From Elmis aenea (taxonomy: Eukaryota > Arthropoda > Insecta > Coleoptera > Elmidae): a stretch of DNA of 64,000 nt. The notes beneath the pieces are model-generated. The model saw only the letters and a list, made by a program, of their open reading frames with translations, was not told the DNA's origin and searched no databases. This document shows positions 43,396 through 53,886 of this stretch, piece after piece (the first letter of the stretch is position 1; every line of letters begins with the position of its first letter). Position numbers and translations under genes: made by a program. The stretch lies in NCBI GenBank assembly GCA_947652605.1, contig OX393579.1, forward strand, positions 23,271,674-23,335,673, given 5' to 3'.

Positions 43396-44111
43396 CGGTG
43401 CACACGAACTGCAGCCATTCTAATACCATCATTACCAACTTTTATGACCATGCCTTAATCCTACACTCGAACTGCGTACAAATATTTTCTAACCCTTGAT
43501 TATATGGGTAGATCCTAATTTAATGTTCCAAGAACTAATCCTAAAATTATATACTATGAGAACTAACAAACACATGTGAATCTTTTCATAGTAAATTCAA
43601 TTCATATTATCCGTCACCAGTCACCACATACCAATATTCACGTTTTTATGCATACTTTAATTAACATTCATATTCTTATATTAAGATTAACAGTGTTCAT
43701 TGCATCAATCAAACTCCACGAAGAAACATTCGGAATCGCCATATGTATTTAGAAAAAAAAGTTGAACAATACAAAGACAATTGGATTTCTCGAGTAGATT
43801 TTGTTAAATATTGTAGTTATAATTTCCAACTTTAGAAATTTTATACTCCTAGTAAGTAATTACTATGTACATATTATTGACAAACAAGATATTTTATTTA
43901 TATTTTTTAATTTCATTCTATAAGTAGTGAATATTTAGGAATAGTCTAACCATTTCTGACCGCTTACCTGAATACAAAATTCCAGGAAAGGTATAATTAA
44001 AGAATGTCTGCAGTTCGTGTATCGGCTTAACTCTCATGCTTAATTACTGGCTGCAGTTCGAGTGATACTTAAGTACAAGTCATTAACATGGCTGCAGTTC
44101 GAGTGAGCCCG
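43396..44111. mobile_element. TIR element with repeated CGAACTGCAG motif
   Basis: The left end CGGTGCACACGAACTGCAGC and the right end (inverted) CGGGCTCACTCGAACTGCAG. The flank TTTTCTC is duplicated (43389-43395 and 44112-44118). The CACTCGAACTGCAG motif recurs inside near both ends (about 43463, 44010, 44049), like subterminal transposase-binding repeats. The 7-8 bp TSD suggests hAT or P type; not assigned. Confidence 0.8.
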
Positions 44112-44118
44112 TTTTCTC

Positions 44119-45190
44119 AGTATTTTCCAAAAATGGACTTACACTACTTTTATATTAAACAGTCTATATGCTGGTTGCGTAGCTAAAGTATTTCATAGTC
44201 ACCCTTTATTTAACCTTTAGATATGTCAAATTACATTGTATCCGATGTGCATCCTTACTGCGTGGTTTGAAAAACAGTTTAAAAATTGTGGTAGCAAATT
44301 AATGAAAATATAATCAAGCACAAAAACATGTTTAGTTTCATTTCCTGTGGGATATTTCAAAGAAAAGAGTTTGTTTACAGAGACCACAAGTTACTAATCT
44401 CTTCCAGTAAATCTTACATTTGTTAGGTTTTTTTTAGTGAGTGATGAATTAGAACATTAAGCTTCGTATATCAAAAACACAGATGTACAATTAAACTTTC
44501 GTAACTTGCTAAAGACCAATAAAAATCTATAAACTAACCGTTTTTGTTCAAATTTTACAGTTACCGTTTATCGAAATATAAAGGATAAAAATTGTTTTTG
44601 TGTTACATAAGGGGCAGAATGAAAAGAGCTAACAAACCCGCGATATTATCTATAAAGCTACACCTGTTATAAAATCAAGGCGTTACTATGCCGTCGTTTC
44701 TGTTAAAAATCAATATAATCGAGTTTGTAGGTATGTTAACGTGGGAATAGAAACAGAATTCTCAATAAAAGTCGAAGTAAATGAGTGCACCCACGTTATT
44801 CTTTTGGAGAATAATATACCGATCCCATAAAAGCGGTTTGTTTATGTGTAAAGTTGATGCAATAATTTTGTGGGGGCGGATGCAAACGACCTTTGCTTTT
44901 AAGACAAGGCCATAGTTCCAGGTTTCTCCATATTGTACCACATACCTCATATATTTTATTACTCAACGGATCACCTGCTAAAAATGTTCGTTACTTAAAA
45001 ATTAAAAAAAAAAGAACAACAAATGTAGGTAGAGAATAAACCTTAAGGTCCATAATGAATATGTGACACAAGTTAATGACGTTGGTTAATGCAGTTTTTA
45101 TATAATGAAATATGTAATGCAATTATATAAGGTTTTTTGTGCAATCGTACTAGAAACAGCTGTTTGACGGACGCGTTAGCAACCATAAAG
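44119..45190. other. Mkp3 intron, no feature seen
   Basis: AT-rich unique-looking sequence without recognised exons, element ends or tandem repeats. Confidence 0.4.
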
Positions 45191-45317
45191 TACTGCATTA
45201 CTGGGGCCCTATCCTTAGCAACGGCCGTAAAAGTTACTTTTCAGGCCGTTACCCTTAGCAACGGCCGAAAAAGTAACTTTTACGGCCGTTGCTAAGGAGA
45301 GGGCTGGTAATGCAGTA
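45191..45317. repeat. 127-bp GC-rich hairpin
   Basis: TACTGCATTAC at 45191 is answered by GTAATGCAGTA ending at 45317, and CCTTAGCAACGGCCGTAAAA by TTTTACGGCCGTTGCTAAGG. The module CTTAGCAACGGCCG occurs three times (two direct, one inverted). It has no TSD. Confidence 0.85.
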
Positions 45318-45433
45318 CATACATCGTCATCTGTCAGTGACAGAATGTCACGTAGTTTCTAACCTATAATTTTGAAAATTACTAAAAATTTAAATTGTTT
45401 TTAATTCGATCGCACCAAAGATGTAATATGCAC

Positions 45434-45530
45434 CTCGGCCAAAACGTACTTTTTCGGCCTTGCCTGTTTGCTGGACTCGACTACGTCTCGGCCAGCAAAC
45501 CAGACGCGGCCGAAAAAGTTACACTTTTTG
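45434..45530. repeat. Second hairpin sharing CGGCCGAAAAAGT
   Basis: TTTTTCGGCC...GTTTGCTGG is answered by CCAGCAAAC...GGCCGAAAAA around a loop near 45485. Outer CGGCCAAAA and TTTTTGGCC extend the stem. It shares the GGCCGAAAAAGT(T/A)AC motif with the hairpin 117 bp upstream. Confidence 0.8.
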
Positions 45531-46025
45531 GCCTTGATACATAAATAACTATTATGATACGGACTACACTAGCGAACAAGAGCGAGCATTTGCTTATGTT
45601 CGCGTATGTTCGCTCCCGTTTGTACAAGTTTGCTCTTAATTGTCTAAACTGCACAATTTTGTTCGTTTTGCTTTTTATGGTAAGATTAAGCCAAGATGTA
45701 GACAACTGTCGCCTGGAATTAAATTCAAATACCGAGGTAAAATTTGTGAAATACATTTTAGATTTTTGTCATGCTGCGACCTTGTTATATTATTTCTCAC
45801 ATACAGTAAGTAGAACCTCTATATTTGTCATTAATCCGTTCCTGAAAGACGGACGAATCCTGATTTGGACGAATGTAGAATCAGTTTTCCCATATAAGTT
45901 AACTAAAATTGGAATAATCCGTTTCAGTTCCAAATCAGTTGCATTAATAAATAAAAATTTTACGTTTACTGAAGAGCGATGATGATAAAAGCTAAAGAGA
46001 AGGTACGGCATTATTGTTTAAAAGC

Positions 46026-47180
46026 AGGGCCGGTTTTACCATTAGGCGAGTCCAGGCAATTGCCTAGGGACACCAGGTTAGGGAACCCAGATTTCCTCAT
46101 AAAAAAAGGGTGAAATTCATATGATATATGTATAGTTACAAATTTATTAACGGTATTTAATTGAAAAAAAAATTAAAATGTTTATAATGGTGTAATATTT
46201 TTATAAATATGCCCTTGCTTCATAAATATTGCGAAAAACTCATTTCGAATATTAACGTGTTTTTTATAAAATGTTTTCCGAAAACGTTACACCCTTTAAA
46301 GGGAGCGGTAAAAGTAAGTTTTCATTTTATTTCTCAAATTTGGAGAAGTGTAGGAAAATGTTTATTACTTATTCAAAGATTTCCCATTGTAATTTTTTCA
46401 ATCATCTCCTACCTTAACAAGCGGCTGAAAAGTGCAACCCCTGTTGTTTTTTTTAATCGGAACTTTTTGAAGGGCTAAAATTTTGCAATACATTTTTTTT
46501 AAACCTTGATTTATTTAGAAACTTTTTTTATTTCTTAATTGTTCCCACAAAACCTACAGTTTTTGAGTAAAAAATAAAATAAGTGAACATTCATTACCAA
46601 ATAAACACGAAAACACCTGTCACTTTTACTCAAAGTGTACAAACGATGGTAACCACCAAAATAAATCATTTTATTTTAAAATATATGATTGTGCATGTTC
46701 ACTTATTTTATTTTTTACTCAAAAACTGTTATTTTGTGGGAAAAATTAAAGAATTAAGAAAGATTCTTAATAAGTTAAGCTTTTAAAAAACTGTCTACCC
46801 TTTAAAAAGTTCTGATAAAAATAAAAAAATCTACAGGGGTCACACTTTTCAGTCCCTTGCGAAGGTGAGAGATCATTGAAAATAAGTAGAAACATCTACC
46901 AAAAATAATTTTGCTACATTTCTCCTACTTTAAAAAATTAAATGAAAATATACTTTTACCGCTCCCCTTTATGGGGTTGTAACTCAGAAAGAAGACTTTT
47001 AGGAAAACACTTTATATGAAAGCTCCCCTTAAATTTTGATGAGGAATTACCTGCAAAAGTATTTGCAATATTTATAAATCACCCTGTATACATAGACACC
47101 ACATACGCATATTTATACCATATATGGGGGCGCCCAAACTTTCTTTGTCTAGGGGCCCCAGATACCCTGCGCCAGCCCTG
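46026..47180. mobile_element. hAT-like element nested in the pogo-like element
   Basis: It begins CAGGGCCGGTTTTACC and ends GCGCCAGCCCTG. GC-rich sub-ends (CCAGGCAATTGCCTAGGG / GTCTAGGGGCCCCAG) remain either side of a foldback insertion. The flanks TTAAAAAG and TTTAAATA agree only in part, so the TSD is uncertain. Confidence 0.65.
46210..47086. mobile_element. Foldback element family F7, copy 2 (diverged)
   Basis: The right end ATTTATAAATCACCCTG then TA. The arms correspond to 27611-28606 (AGCGGCTGAAAAGTGCAACC answered near 46850). The left tip is degraded. Confidence 0.75.
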
Positions 47181-47419
47181 TTTAAATAGGGAATTCACCT
47201 ATCATTAAAATTAAAACATCAGGTAACTCCAATTTTGGTGATCGGTGAATTTTGTTGTCCCTTTTCCGACGATTCACCAACACCCGCTTTAGCAAAGAAC
47301 CTGACTAAAGCTGTTTGTTTCTCTCTGTTTTTGTGACGAATATTGGAATTTTGGACGAATATCGGAGCACGTTTTTATCGAACAAATGTGACGAATATAG
47401 AGGTTCCACTTTATTAGTA

Positions 47420-48509
47420 TATGTAGATTTGATTCACGATTCTGTAAAACTATCATTTAAAACCGCCAAAGACAACACTTGAATGTTTAAATTTTAAATT
47501 ATTGTTTTATTTCTGGTGCAATGTTGTTGATTACAAGTTCTTAACTTGTGTACCTGTCGCGTCTATTTCCATTTTGATTGACACTTATAAATCATCCTGT
47601 ATCCTACATATTGCCCACGGATACGTATTTTTTATTGTTATCGACTGTGAATGACGACAATCGCAAAGCAATTTTCTAAGAACGCGTAGGTTTTAAATTG
47701 TCAATTATAATGAACCCACCTACTTAAAATCCGCAGCCGATGATGTTATAACCAGAACCTCGTGTGAACTGTTATGTATGACTGCAAATTACCAACAATT
47801 ACTTACTTAATATTATGGATTTGATAGAAATTGAGCAGATTCGCGTTGAGTAGCGTTCAGAACGCATTTTGAAAGATATGACATGTTCGTATAGCAGTCA
47901 CAAATAACTTTTTTTATTACAGTAGATTTTCGTACTTAGGTTTATGATTATAGTAAATTGTCGACTCGAATTTCGTGCCCTGTAGGTGTTAAGTGGACTT
48001 TTATTTACTTTGTACGTTTCATCTTTTTCTTTTTGATTATAAGGCGAATTAAGTGCAACATAAAACTCTAATTTCATATTATTCGTGGAAATGGCGCTGT
48101 CTTTAAGTAACCATGTTAAATTTGAACTTTTATCTTTTTATATTTTTGAGTTGATAGCAAAAATAATCTCTTTAAATAAATGACCGATTACTGCACAGGT
48201 TTTATTAATATAAGAAGGAAACAAAGCTGTATTTTAATTATATTTGTGTGGACAATATGCTATTTTATATTTATTTTACAACTTTAGTGAAATTAAAAAA
48301 TGTAAACTTAGCTATTTTGGGTAGAAAATTTTTGCTTCAATATTTTTCACATTTATAAAAATGTCAATGTTTGTATTGCTATACATATAGATGGACTGCT
48401 TTTGTTTGTTTTGTACTTTGTTTTCTCACATTTATTTGGAAATGTTCAACATTTATTGTAATTGATATGATGTGACATATTTTGATTTGTGTACATTAAT
48501 AGTCGTTAA
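47420..48509. other. Mkp3 intron, no feature seen
   Basis: AT-rich sequence without recognised exons or element ends; it reaches the direct repeat of the next element. Confidence 0.4.
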
Positions 48510-48673
48510 TGTATTCTTCGGGTCCCGAACAAAATCCCGAAGGCAAACTTCCGACAACCAACTTCCAGACAGAACAACATCCCGAAAAAATTAAATGTTA
48601 TAAATTATTAACAATTAATTATATTTTGCCAATCTAATTTGTTGTTGTTCTGGAAGATTATCAAGACGGTGAG

Positions 48674-48695
48674 TTAGGTTAGGTCAGGTTAGGTT
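48674..48695 (+). repeat. Short interstitial telomere-like repeat
   Basis: Four adjacent pentamers TTAGG, TTAGG, TCAGG, TTAGG plus TT. TTAGG is the insect telomere unit and TCAGG the variant of some beetles. It is too short to prove a telomeric origin. Confidence 0.45.
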
Positions 48696-48757
48696 ATGTA
48701 ACTGTCATGCTCTTGTAATTAAAAAAAAAAAAACATTTAGCTTGAATTTCTAATTTA

Positions 48758-49194
48758 CAGGGATTTGGAGCAGTTCAATTTTTAATTGCTCCGCTCGGGC
48801 ATCAAAATGCTTGCTCCAGCTCCGCTCCGTGCTCCAAATATTGATAACATATTTTTTTAAAGTTTGTGATTTAAAAAAATTGTTTTTAAAAACGAAATTT
48901 TGATTTTATCGGATATGTAGAAGTTGGTCAAAAATAACGATATTTGACCATTACAAACAAGTGAAGTTAAATAAATGTTTGAAAAACCAAATTATTGATC
49001 TTCTAACGTTGAAAAAAGAAAAAAAAGCAGTTTTTTACTTTCGCCATACGTAGTATGAAGAAAGTATTATTTGTTTAAATTTTACATAATAAACTGGAGC
49101 AATGGAGCAATCAAAATTATTTGCTTCAGACTCCGCTCCTGCTCCGGGCAAAAACCCATTGCTCCACTGCTCCGTGCTCCGCTTCAATCCTCTG
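48758..49194. mobile_element. hAT-type MITE, GCTCC-rich
   Basis: The ends CAGGGATTTGGAGC and (inverted) CAGAGGATTGAAGC. The flanks CTAATTTA (48750-48757) and CTTATTTA (49195-49202) agree in 7 of 8. Many TGCTCCGCTCC motifs lie in both arms. Confidence 0.85.
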
Positions 49195-49406
49195 CTTATT
49201 TATGTACCTATACATATATGTAGTACGCAACTCTCATAATCATAATTTCTTATAAGACAAAATAAATAAAATCAGTTTGAATTTTTCTTTGGTCCAAATA
49301 ATGCATTTTTTTTTCTGGACATTGATCTGTCGGATTTATGGACTATCGGGAGGTTATTCTGTCGGGAAGTTGGCTGTCGGTAATATGACCTACACCTGTA
49401 TTCTTC

Positions 49407-51128
49407 TTTATAAAATAATAATTAAAGAATAATGATACTAATAAGTAAAAGTATATGTTTGTTTAATGTAAGTAAATTTTCATGTATGTAAGTGTTCATC
49501 ATATTTCCTCAATTATTGTTCTTATTTTTCTTCAATTTATATTGTTAGAGTCTCTTAGCTGCATTTCGATTCGTCTATAAAAAAACAAAACAAGTATTCG
49601 CACTAACGAAGTAGCGTGAAACAGGGAAACTATTAAAGAATCGAAATTTAATATAAACTTAATAAAACAAGTGATTTTCTATAAAAGTTATAAAAGTAAA
49701 ACAATACTTTTTCCACTTACTATTTATTGTTTTATTCGAAATGTATGTTAAATTATTTGATGTTATGCGTTGTTTGAAACGATTCAGTTTTAAAAATTAG
49801 TTTATATTTATTGACAAATGAAATGGTTTATGCAGTCTTTCAGTCTTTTGTCTTTAAACCAATAAACAAACGTGATTAATTTCGAAATCAATCTTGTCGA
49901 CATTATTTTGTTCTCCCATGGGCATTGTGTTATTATACTTACCGTTCCATTGGTCAACATTCTTATTACTGATATTTCTAAATGTCGTCATATCAAAGAG
50001 ATTTGTGTCGTGGTATTTGACATACATCTGCCCTTTTAAAACTGAATTACGAAATGTACGTAATAATCTTAATACTCGTTAAATAATCTAGCGCCTGAAA
50101 GTGGTTTGTGTTACTTGTGTTGTCTTTACATCATATCATATTGTTTTGAATGATTTCCAAGTCACAGCTATGGGTGTCGGTTACATTCAGAAACGGAATG
50201 ACAAGACATTATTAGTTCAACTTTCATCACTGTTGTGATGCGTGGGCGCCGAATATGTTGTATAGATACAAAATTTTGGTTGTAGGTGTGTATTTGTCTG
50301 TTTACCCAGTTCCAGAGCGTAGGTGTAATATGATTGACGAACCGCCACTGAAGTCGGGCCTCTGATGAATGGCAGATTGTTTGCTCTCCTCTCACTTTGT
50401 TTCGTGCTGCTTTTCCTTTCCGCTTTTCGATTAGAGTTCCACCCACGCTTTAAGCTTAGAGCATACAATCGCGAATCAAGACAGGCCAACTCGTGCACCG
50501 CAGAATGTACCTACATTTATACGTACTATCATCGATCACCTTCAAGAAGACCGTGCATGATGCTGTAACATGCAAGGGATACACATGTGACAAGGTGTTT
50601 CATTCATGTAAATCTAGTAGGCGTGAATAACGCGAGCTTTGACCGAAAACGAAAAGAATTTATAGGCGCGTAGCAGTCATAAACGAGACAGGACCGTATA
50701 AGGATTTATTTTTATTGGTGTCGTAAATGATTCGTAAGCCAAGTATTTATCAATAGTCATCTTCAACGAACTTCCTCGGTTTCATTGATAACACCCTTAA
50801 GCGTTATTAAGTAGGTAGTCTGACGTGGTTTAAAGTAGTTTATTTACAATATTTTCGTGTTACTCATCGTTCGACATATTTTGTCGATGTATGCATCTGT
50901 TACTAGTTTAATTAATTATAATGCAACCTTTTATGTTTAATTTAAAAGAATAACCCCAAGTTACATCGTAATTGTTTTGGAGACGTTAGGTTAAATATTT
51001 GGATTAAAAAAATGTGTCTATCATTTTGAATCATTGAATAAATAATATAATTTGGCAAAGAAATTACAATTTAAGGGAGAAGAAGTAAGTATGCGCAAAA
51101 TATTTAAGTCCCGTCGCACCTTTAGAAC
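49407..51128. other. Mkp3 intron with a moderately GC-rich section
   Basis: No transposon end was recognised. The section at about 50168-50700 is less AT-rich than its surroundings and has open frames on both strands that look like no known protein. It may be a regulatory region; the evidence is compositional only. Confidence 0.35.
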
Positions 51129-51130
51129 TA

Positions 51131-51781
51131 CGGTGGAAGTCGGTTATAACGCGCATTCGGATATAACGCGCATTCAGATATAACGCGCATTCGGATAAAA
51201 CGCGCATTCGGAAAACGCGCGTTCGGATATAACGCGCATTCGGATATAACGCGCATTCGTATCTAACGCGCATTCGAATATAACGCGCATTCGGATATAA
51301 CGCGCATTCGGATATAACGCGCATTCGGATATAACGCGCATTCGGATATAACGCGCATTCGTATATAACGCGCATTCGGATATAACGCGCATTCGGATAT
51401 AACGCGCATTCGGATATATCGCAGGAAGTTTTTATGCCCTTTTTGTTTTGCCACCCCCAGCGTGAAAGAAAAATTGTAAGGGCAAATTAAAACACTAGAA
51501 TTGTTGTTTCAATATTTATTTCGTAAATAGTAATTCTTATGTCATTTGATTTGAGATATATGTAGGTACATACGTAATTTGAAAAAAATTAAATTTTTTC
51601 GTTTTATGATGGTGAGCAGAGTTTGTTTTAATTTTACGTTTACTAAATAACAAAGACAGTAAAGATTATTTAAAAAATGAGTATTTTATGAAATTTTTCA
51701 ACAATTCGGTTATAAAGCGGTTATCAATAACGCGGGTCAGATACACCTCCGACAAACCCGCGTCATAACCGCCTTCCGCTG
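51131..51781. mobile_element. TA-flanked MITE containing a minisatellite
   Basis: TA at 51129-51130 and 51782-51783. The left end CGGTGGAAGTCGGTTATAAC and the right end (inverted) CAGCGGAAGGCGGTTATGAC, differing by one missing base and a few changes. It is similar in style to pogo/Tigger ends. The left arm expanded into a 17-bp tandem array. Confidence 0.78.
51148..51419. repeat. 17-bp minisatellite, 16 units
   Basis: The unit GCGCATTCGGATATAAC, 16 copies with few changes (one 15-bp unit). It starts at the inner edge of the terminal repeat (TTATAACGCG), so it probably grew from it by slippage. Because 17 is not a multiple of 3 and the unit has no minus-strand stop, all three minus frames are open and encode the same 17-residue periodic peptide; these are not genes. 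Confidence 0.95.
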
Positions 51782-51783
51782 TA

Positions 51784-53056
51784 CTTCAATATTCGCGCAT
51801 CCGTCAGACTCAGGAACAAAGAAATATTTCAGTGTTGGAAGAAATTTAACAATAAAAGGTTTATAATAAAAATTGAAATAAATTAAAATATGGTTTTTTT
51901 ATATTAAAAAAAAAACATTTTTAATCAGATGAATGTGTTTGAGACCGCTTTATAAGAACGTAATTATTTTTATTTAAAATTGGAACAAAAGTGCGCCCCC
52001 GAAACTTTTTGCCTTGAGGTAATTTCTTAGTTTGCACGCCACTGATATAAGGCACATTCACTTGTGAGTTATCATCTTCAATGTTTAGCAAAATATATGA
52101 CTGTATCTACATGTCTTAAACGATGACTTGGTCTAATTAAGCACCAACCTTAAGCTATCCAAATATCTTCCCTCTTCGTAGCACATTCTGTTGTCTTCAG
52201 TTGTTTTTTTTTTCGCTCTGTTGAAATCGAGGTCTTCAATAACTTTGATGACAGATACATAGCTTTAGTGAATTCTTGAATTCTTAAGAAATTTAAAAAC
52301 TATCATTATTTCTCTTAGATTTGGGCGGAGGGTTTTCAGTCTGTCCAAGAATTTTGTTTTAACATTTGAGATCGTAAAAAGATATTTTTAAAATTTACTT
52401 CATGTCCAGACGGGCGTAAGTGAGTAAATAATAAAAATCAGAAACGAATTTACTCTTAATCTATATTGAATTTATAGGCAAACTTCGTAAATCAAAACTA
52501 TCTTAGTTCCCCAACTAAGATAATTTGGGGATGACTGAATACTATTGGAAATGAGTGGTTATGCTTCCATATCTTTGTTATGAAAATATGAGCATTAATA
52601 AGAACAAACATACTGTTTGTTGCATTGTTAATAATGAAAATATTCTATACTCAAATCCTCTACACTGAATGGTAGAAGAGGTTCTAGTAAGTAAGTTCTA
52701 TACTTAAGTAATTGAAAGATGTAACTCCAACTTTCTGTACAATCTTCTTTACAAGTGCGAAGTATTTAGCACAATTTGAAGTACGTCACGGCTTGAAAAA
52801 ATAACATTTGTGTAACGAAGTTGATTAAACTAACTGAACTCACATTTTTGAGATGCCTTTTTTAATACAGGCAGCTTTAAATCGAGATAGTATTGTCAGA
52901 ATAATTAGCATGTGTATATGTGTATGTGCGGTTACGGTAAATTTTTTTAATAAAAGATGAGCAGTATTTATAAAATCTCCTTTGTTCATTTAATTGGCGA
53001 TTATTTCATCTATGCTCCATCTTATTAATTCAGGCCTGAAAATTAAATGTATCTAA
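51784..53056. other. Mkp3 intron, no feature seen
   Basis: AT-rich; no recognised exon, repeat end or tandem array. Confidence 0.4.
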
Positions 53057-53059
53057 TAA

Positions 53060-53883
53060 AGGCTGCCATAGACGATCCGTAAAAACTGAGAGGAAAAACT
53101 GATCAGGCCGGCCTGTCCGGAATTCCTGATTCGGCCTGAATACCCCCTACGCCATACACGGTCTCTTTATGCTTTCAGTTCGGCTTCAGTTTTCGCTCGC
53201 GCCTCTATTGGTCAATAGTACTTTGTAGTGTGCCTTTAATAAGAAATGATATTATTATGGTTTATTCGGACGATTTGCTAGCTATTATTGCTATTGGGTT
53301 GCCACTAAATGGCAGCAAAGAAGTACACGAAAGAGACGCATGTGGTGTAAGGAGTGGTTGTTGAAAAGGAGCACGTTTTCCCGCATAAACCTCCTCTCGG
53401 AGAAAGTGTTGGCCAAAAGATTGGCACAACTACTTAAGAATGGACGAGGAAATTCTTTGGTTTTTGTCCTCCTTACATTTCGTTTGCCAAAGACATGGTT
53501 CTGACTCGTATATGGAAATAAATTTCCACATGTTTTCCCGAAACATTTTGAACACTTATAAAACGAACTAACTAAACTTTAAAGGGAACAAACCTTTAAC
53601 TAAACTAGAGAAAAAAACGTCAAAACATGCGACTAATCGTATCGGCTAACCGTGCTGGACTGACGATTTGGCCTGAAGTGAGGGCATACACGATCAGTTT
53701 CGAGTGTTTTGAACCAGGCCGTCCGGAAATCCTATTGAAGTTTCAATTTGATTCCGGCCGCCTGAACAGGCCATTTGCTTCAGGCAATACTGACGGTTTT
53801 TCCCCACAAACGATCCGGAAATCCGGACAGGCCGGCCTGATCAGTTTTTCCTTTCAGTTTTTACGGATCGTGTATGGCAGCCT
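53060..53883 (+). mobile_element. PIF/Harbinger-type element, internally deleted
   Basis: TIRs of about 60 bp starting AGGCTGCCATA(G/C)ACGATCC, followed by CTGATCAGGCCGGCCTGTCC in both arms. The TSD is TAA (53057-53059, 53884-53886); a 3-bp TWA duplication is the Harbinger signature. The 5' part of a transposase gene remains (53257-53480), which agrees with the class. Confidence 0.85.
53257..53480 (+). pseudogene. Harbinger transposase N-terminal fragment
   Basis: ATG at 53257 starts MVYSDDLLAIIAIGLPL. After a frame change it reads RKRRMWCKEWLLKRSTFSRI and NLLSE, and in another frame DWHNYLRMDEEIL. The order R.(R/K)(M/F)W.(K/R).WL..R...(S/G)..NLL.EL ... D..NYLRM is the typical N-terminus of PIF/Harbinger transposases. 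Two frameshifts and loss of the DDE part make it inactive. Confidence 0.75.
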
Positions 53884-53886
53884 TAA

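Larger units (their letters stand above)
45804..47417. mobile_element. Pogo/Tigger-like TA element
   Basis: TA flanks (45802-45803, 47418-47419). The left end CAGTAAGTAGAACCTCTATA and the right end (inverted) CTAATAAAGTGGAACCTC; the shared G(T/G)(A/G)GAACCTC(T/G)AT core is the usual Tigger/pogo end in insects. It repeats GACGAAT motifs inside. A hAT element is nested in it. Confidence 0.72.
48520..49396. mobile_element. Mutator-like TIR element with 10-bp TSD
   Basis: A perfect 10-bp direct repeat TGTATTCTTC flanks it (48510-48519, 49397-49406). The inner ends are inverted copies: CCGACAACCAACTTCC and CCGACAGCCAACTTCC, then CAGAACAACATCCCGA and CAGAATAACCTCCCGA. A TSD of 9-11 bp is the mark of Mutator-like elements. 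It is non-coding and carries a nested hAT MITE and a TTAGG-like run (48674-48695). Confidence 0.75.

Noticed and set aside
45481..46011. Frames of 73-142 codons on both strands
   Set aside because: They overlap the second GC-rich hairpin and the pogo-like end, differ between strands, and match no known protein pattern.
51148..51419. CRISPR-like array
   Set aside because: The 17-bp repeats are directly adjacent with no spacers, and the DNA is from a eukaryote.
51064..51454. Minus-strand open frames of 63-103 codons
   Set aside because: They run through the 17-bp minisatellite, whose unit lacks stops in all three minus frames; the periodic peptide is a by-product.
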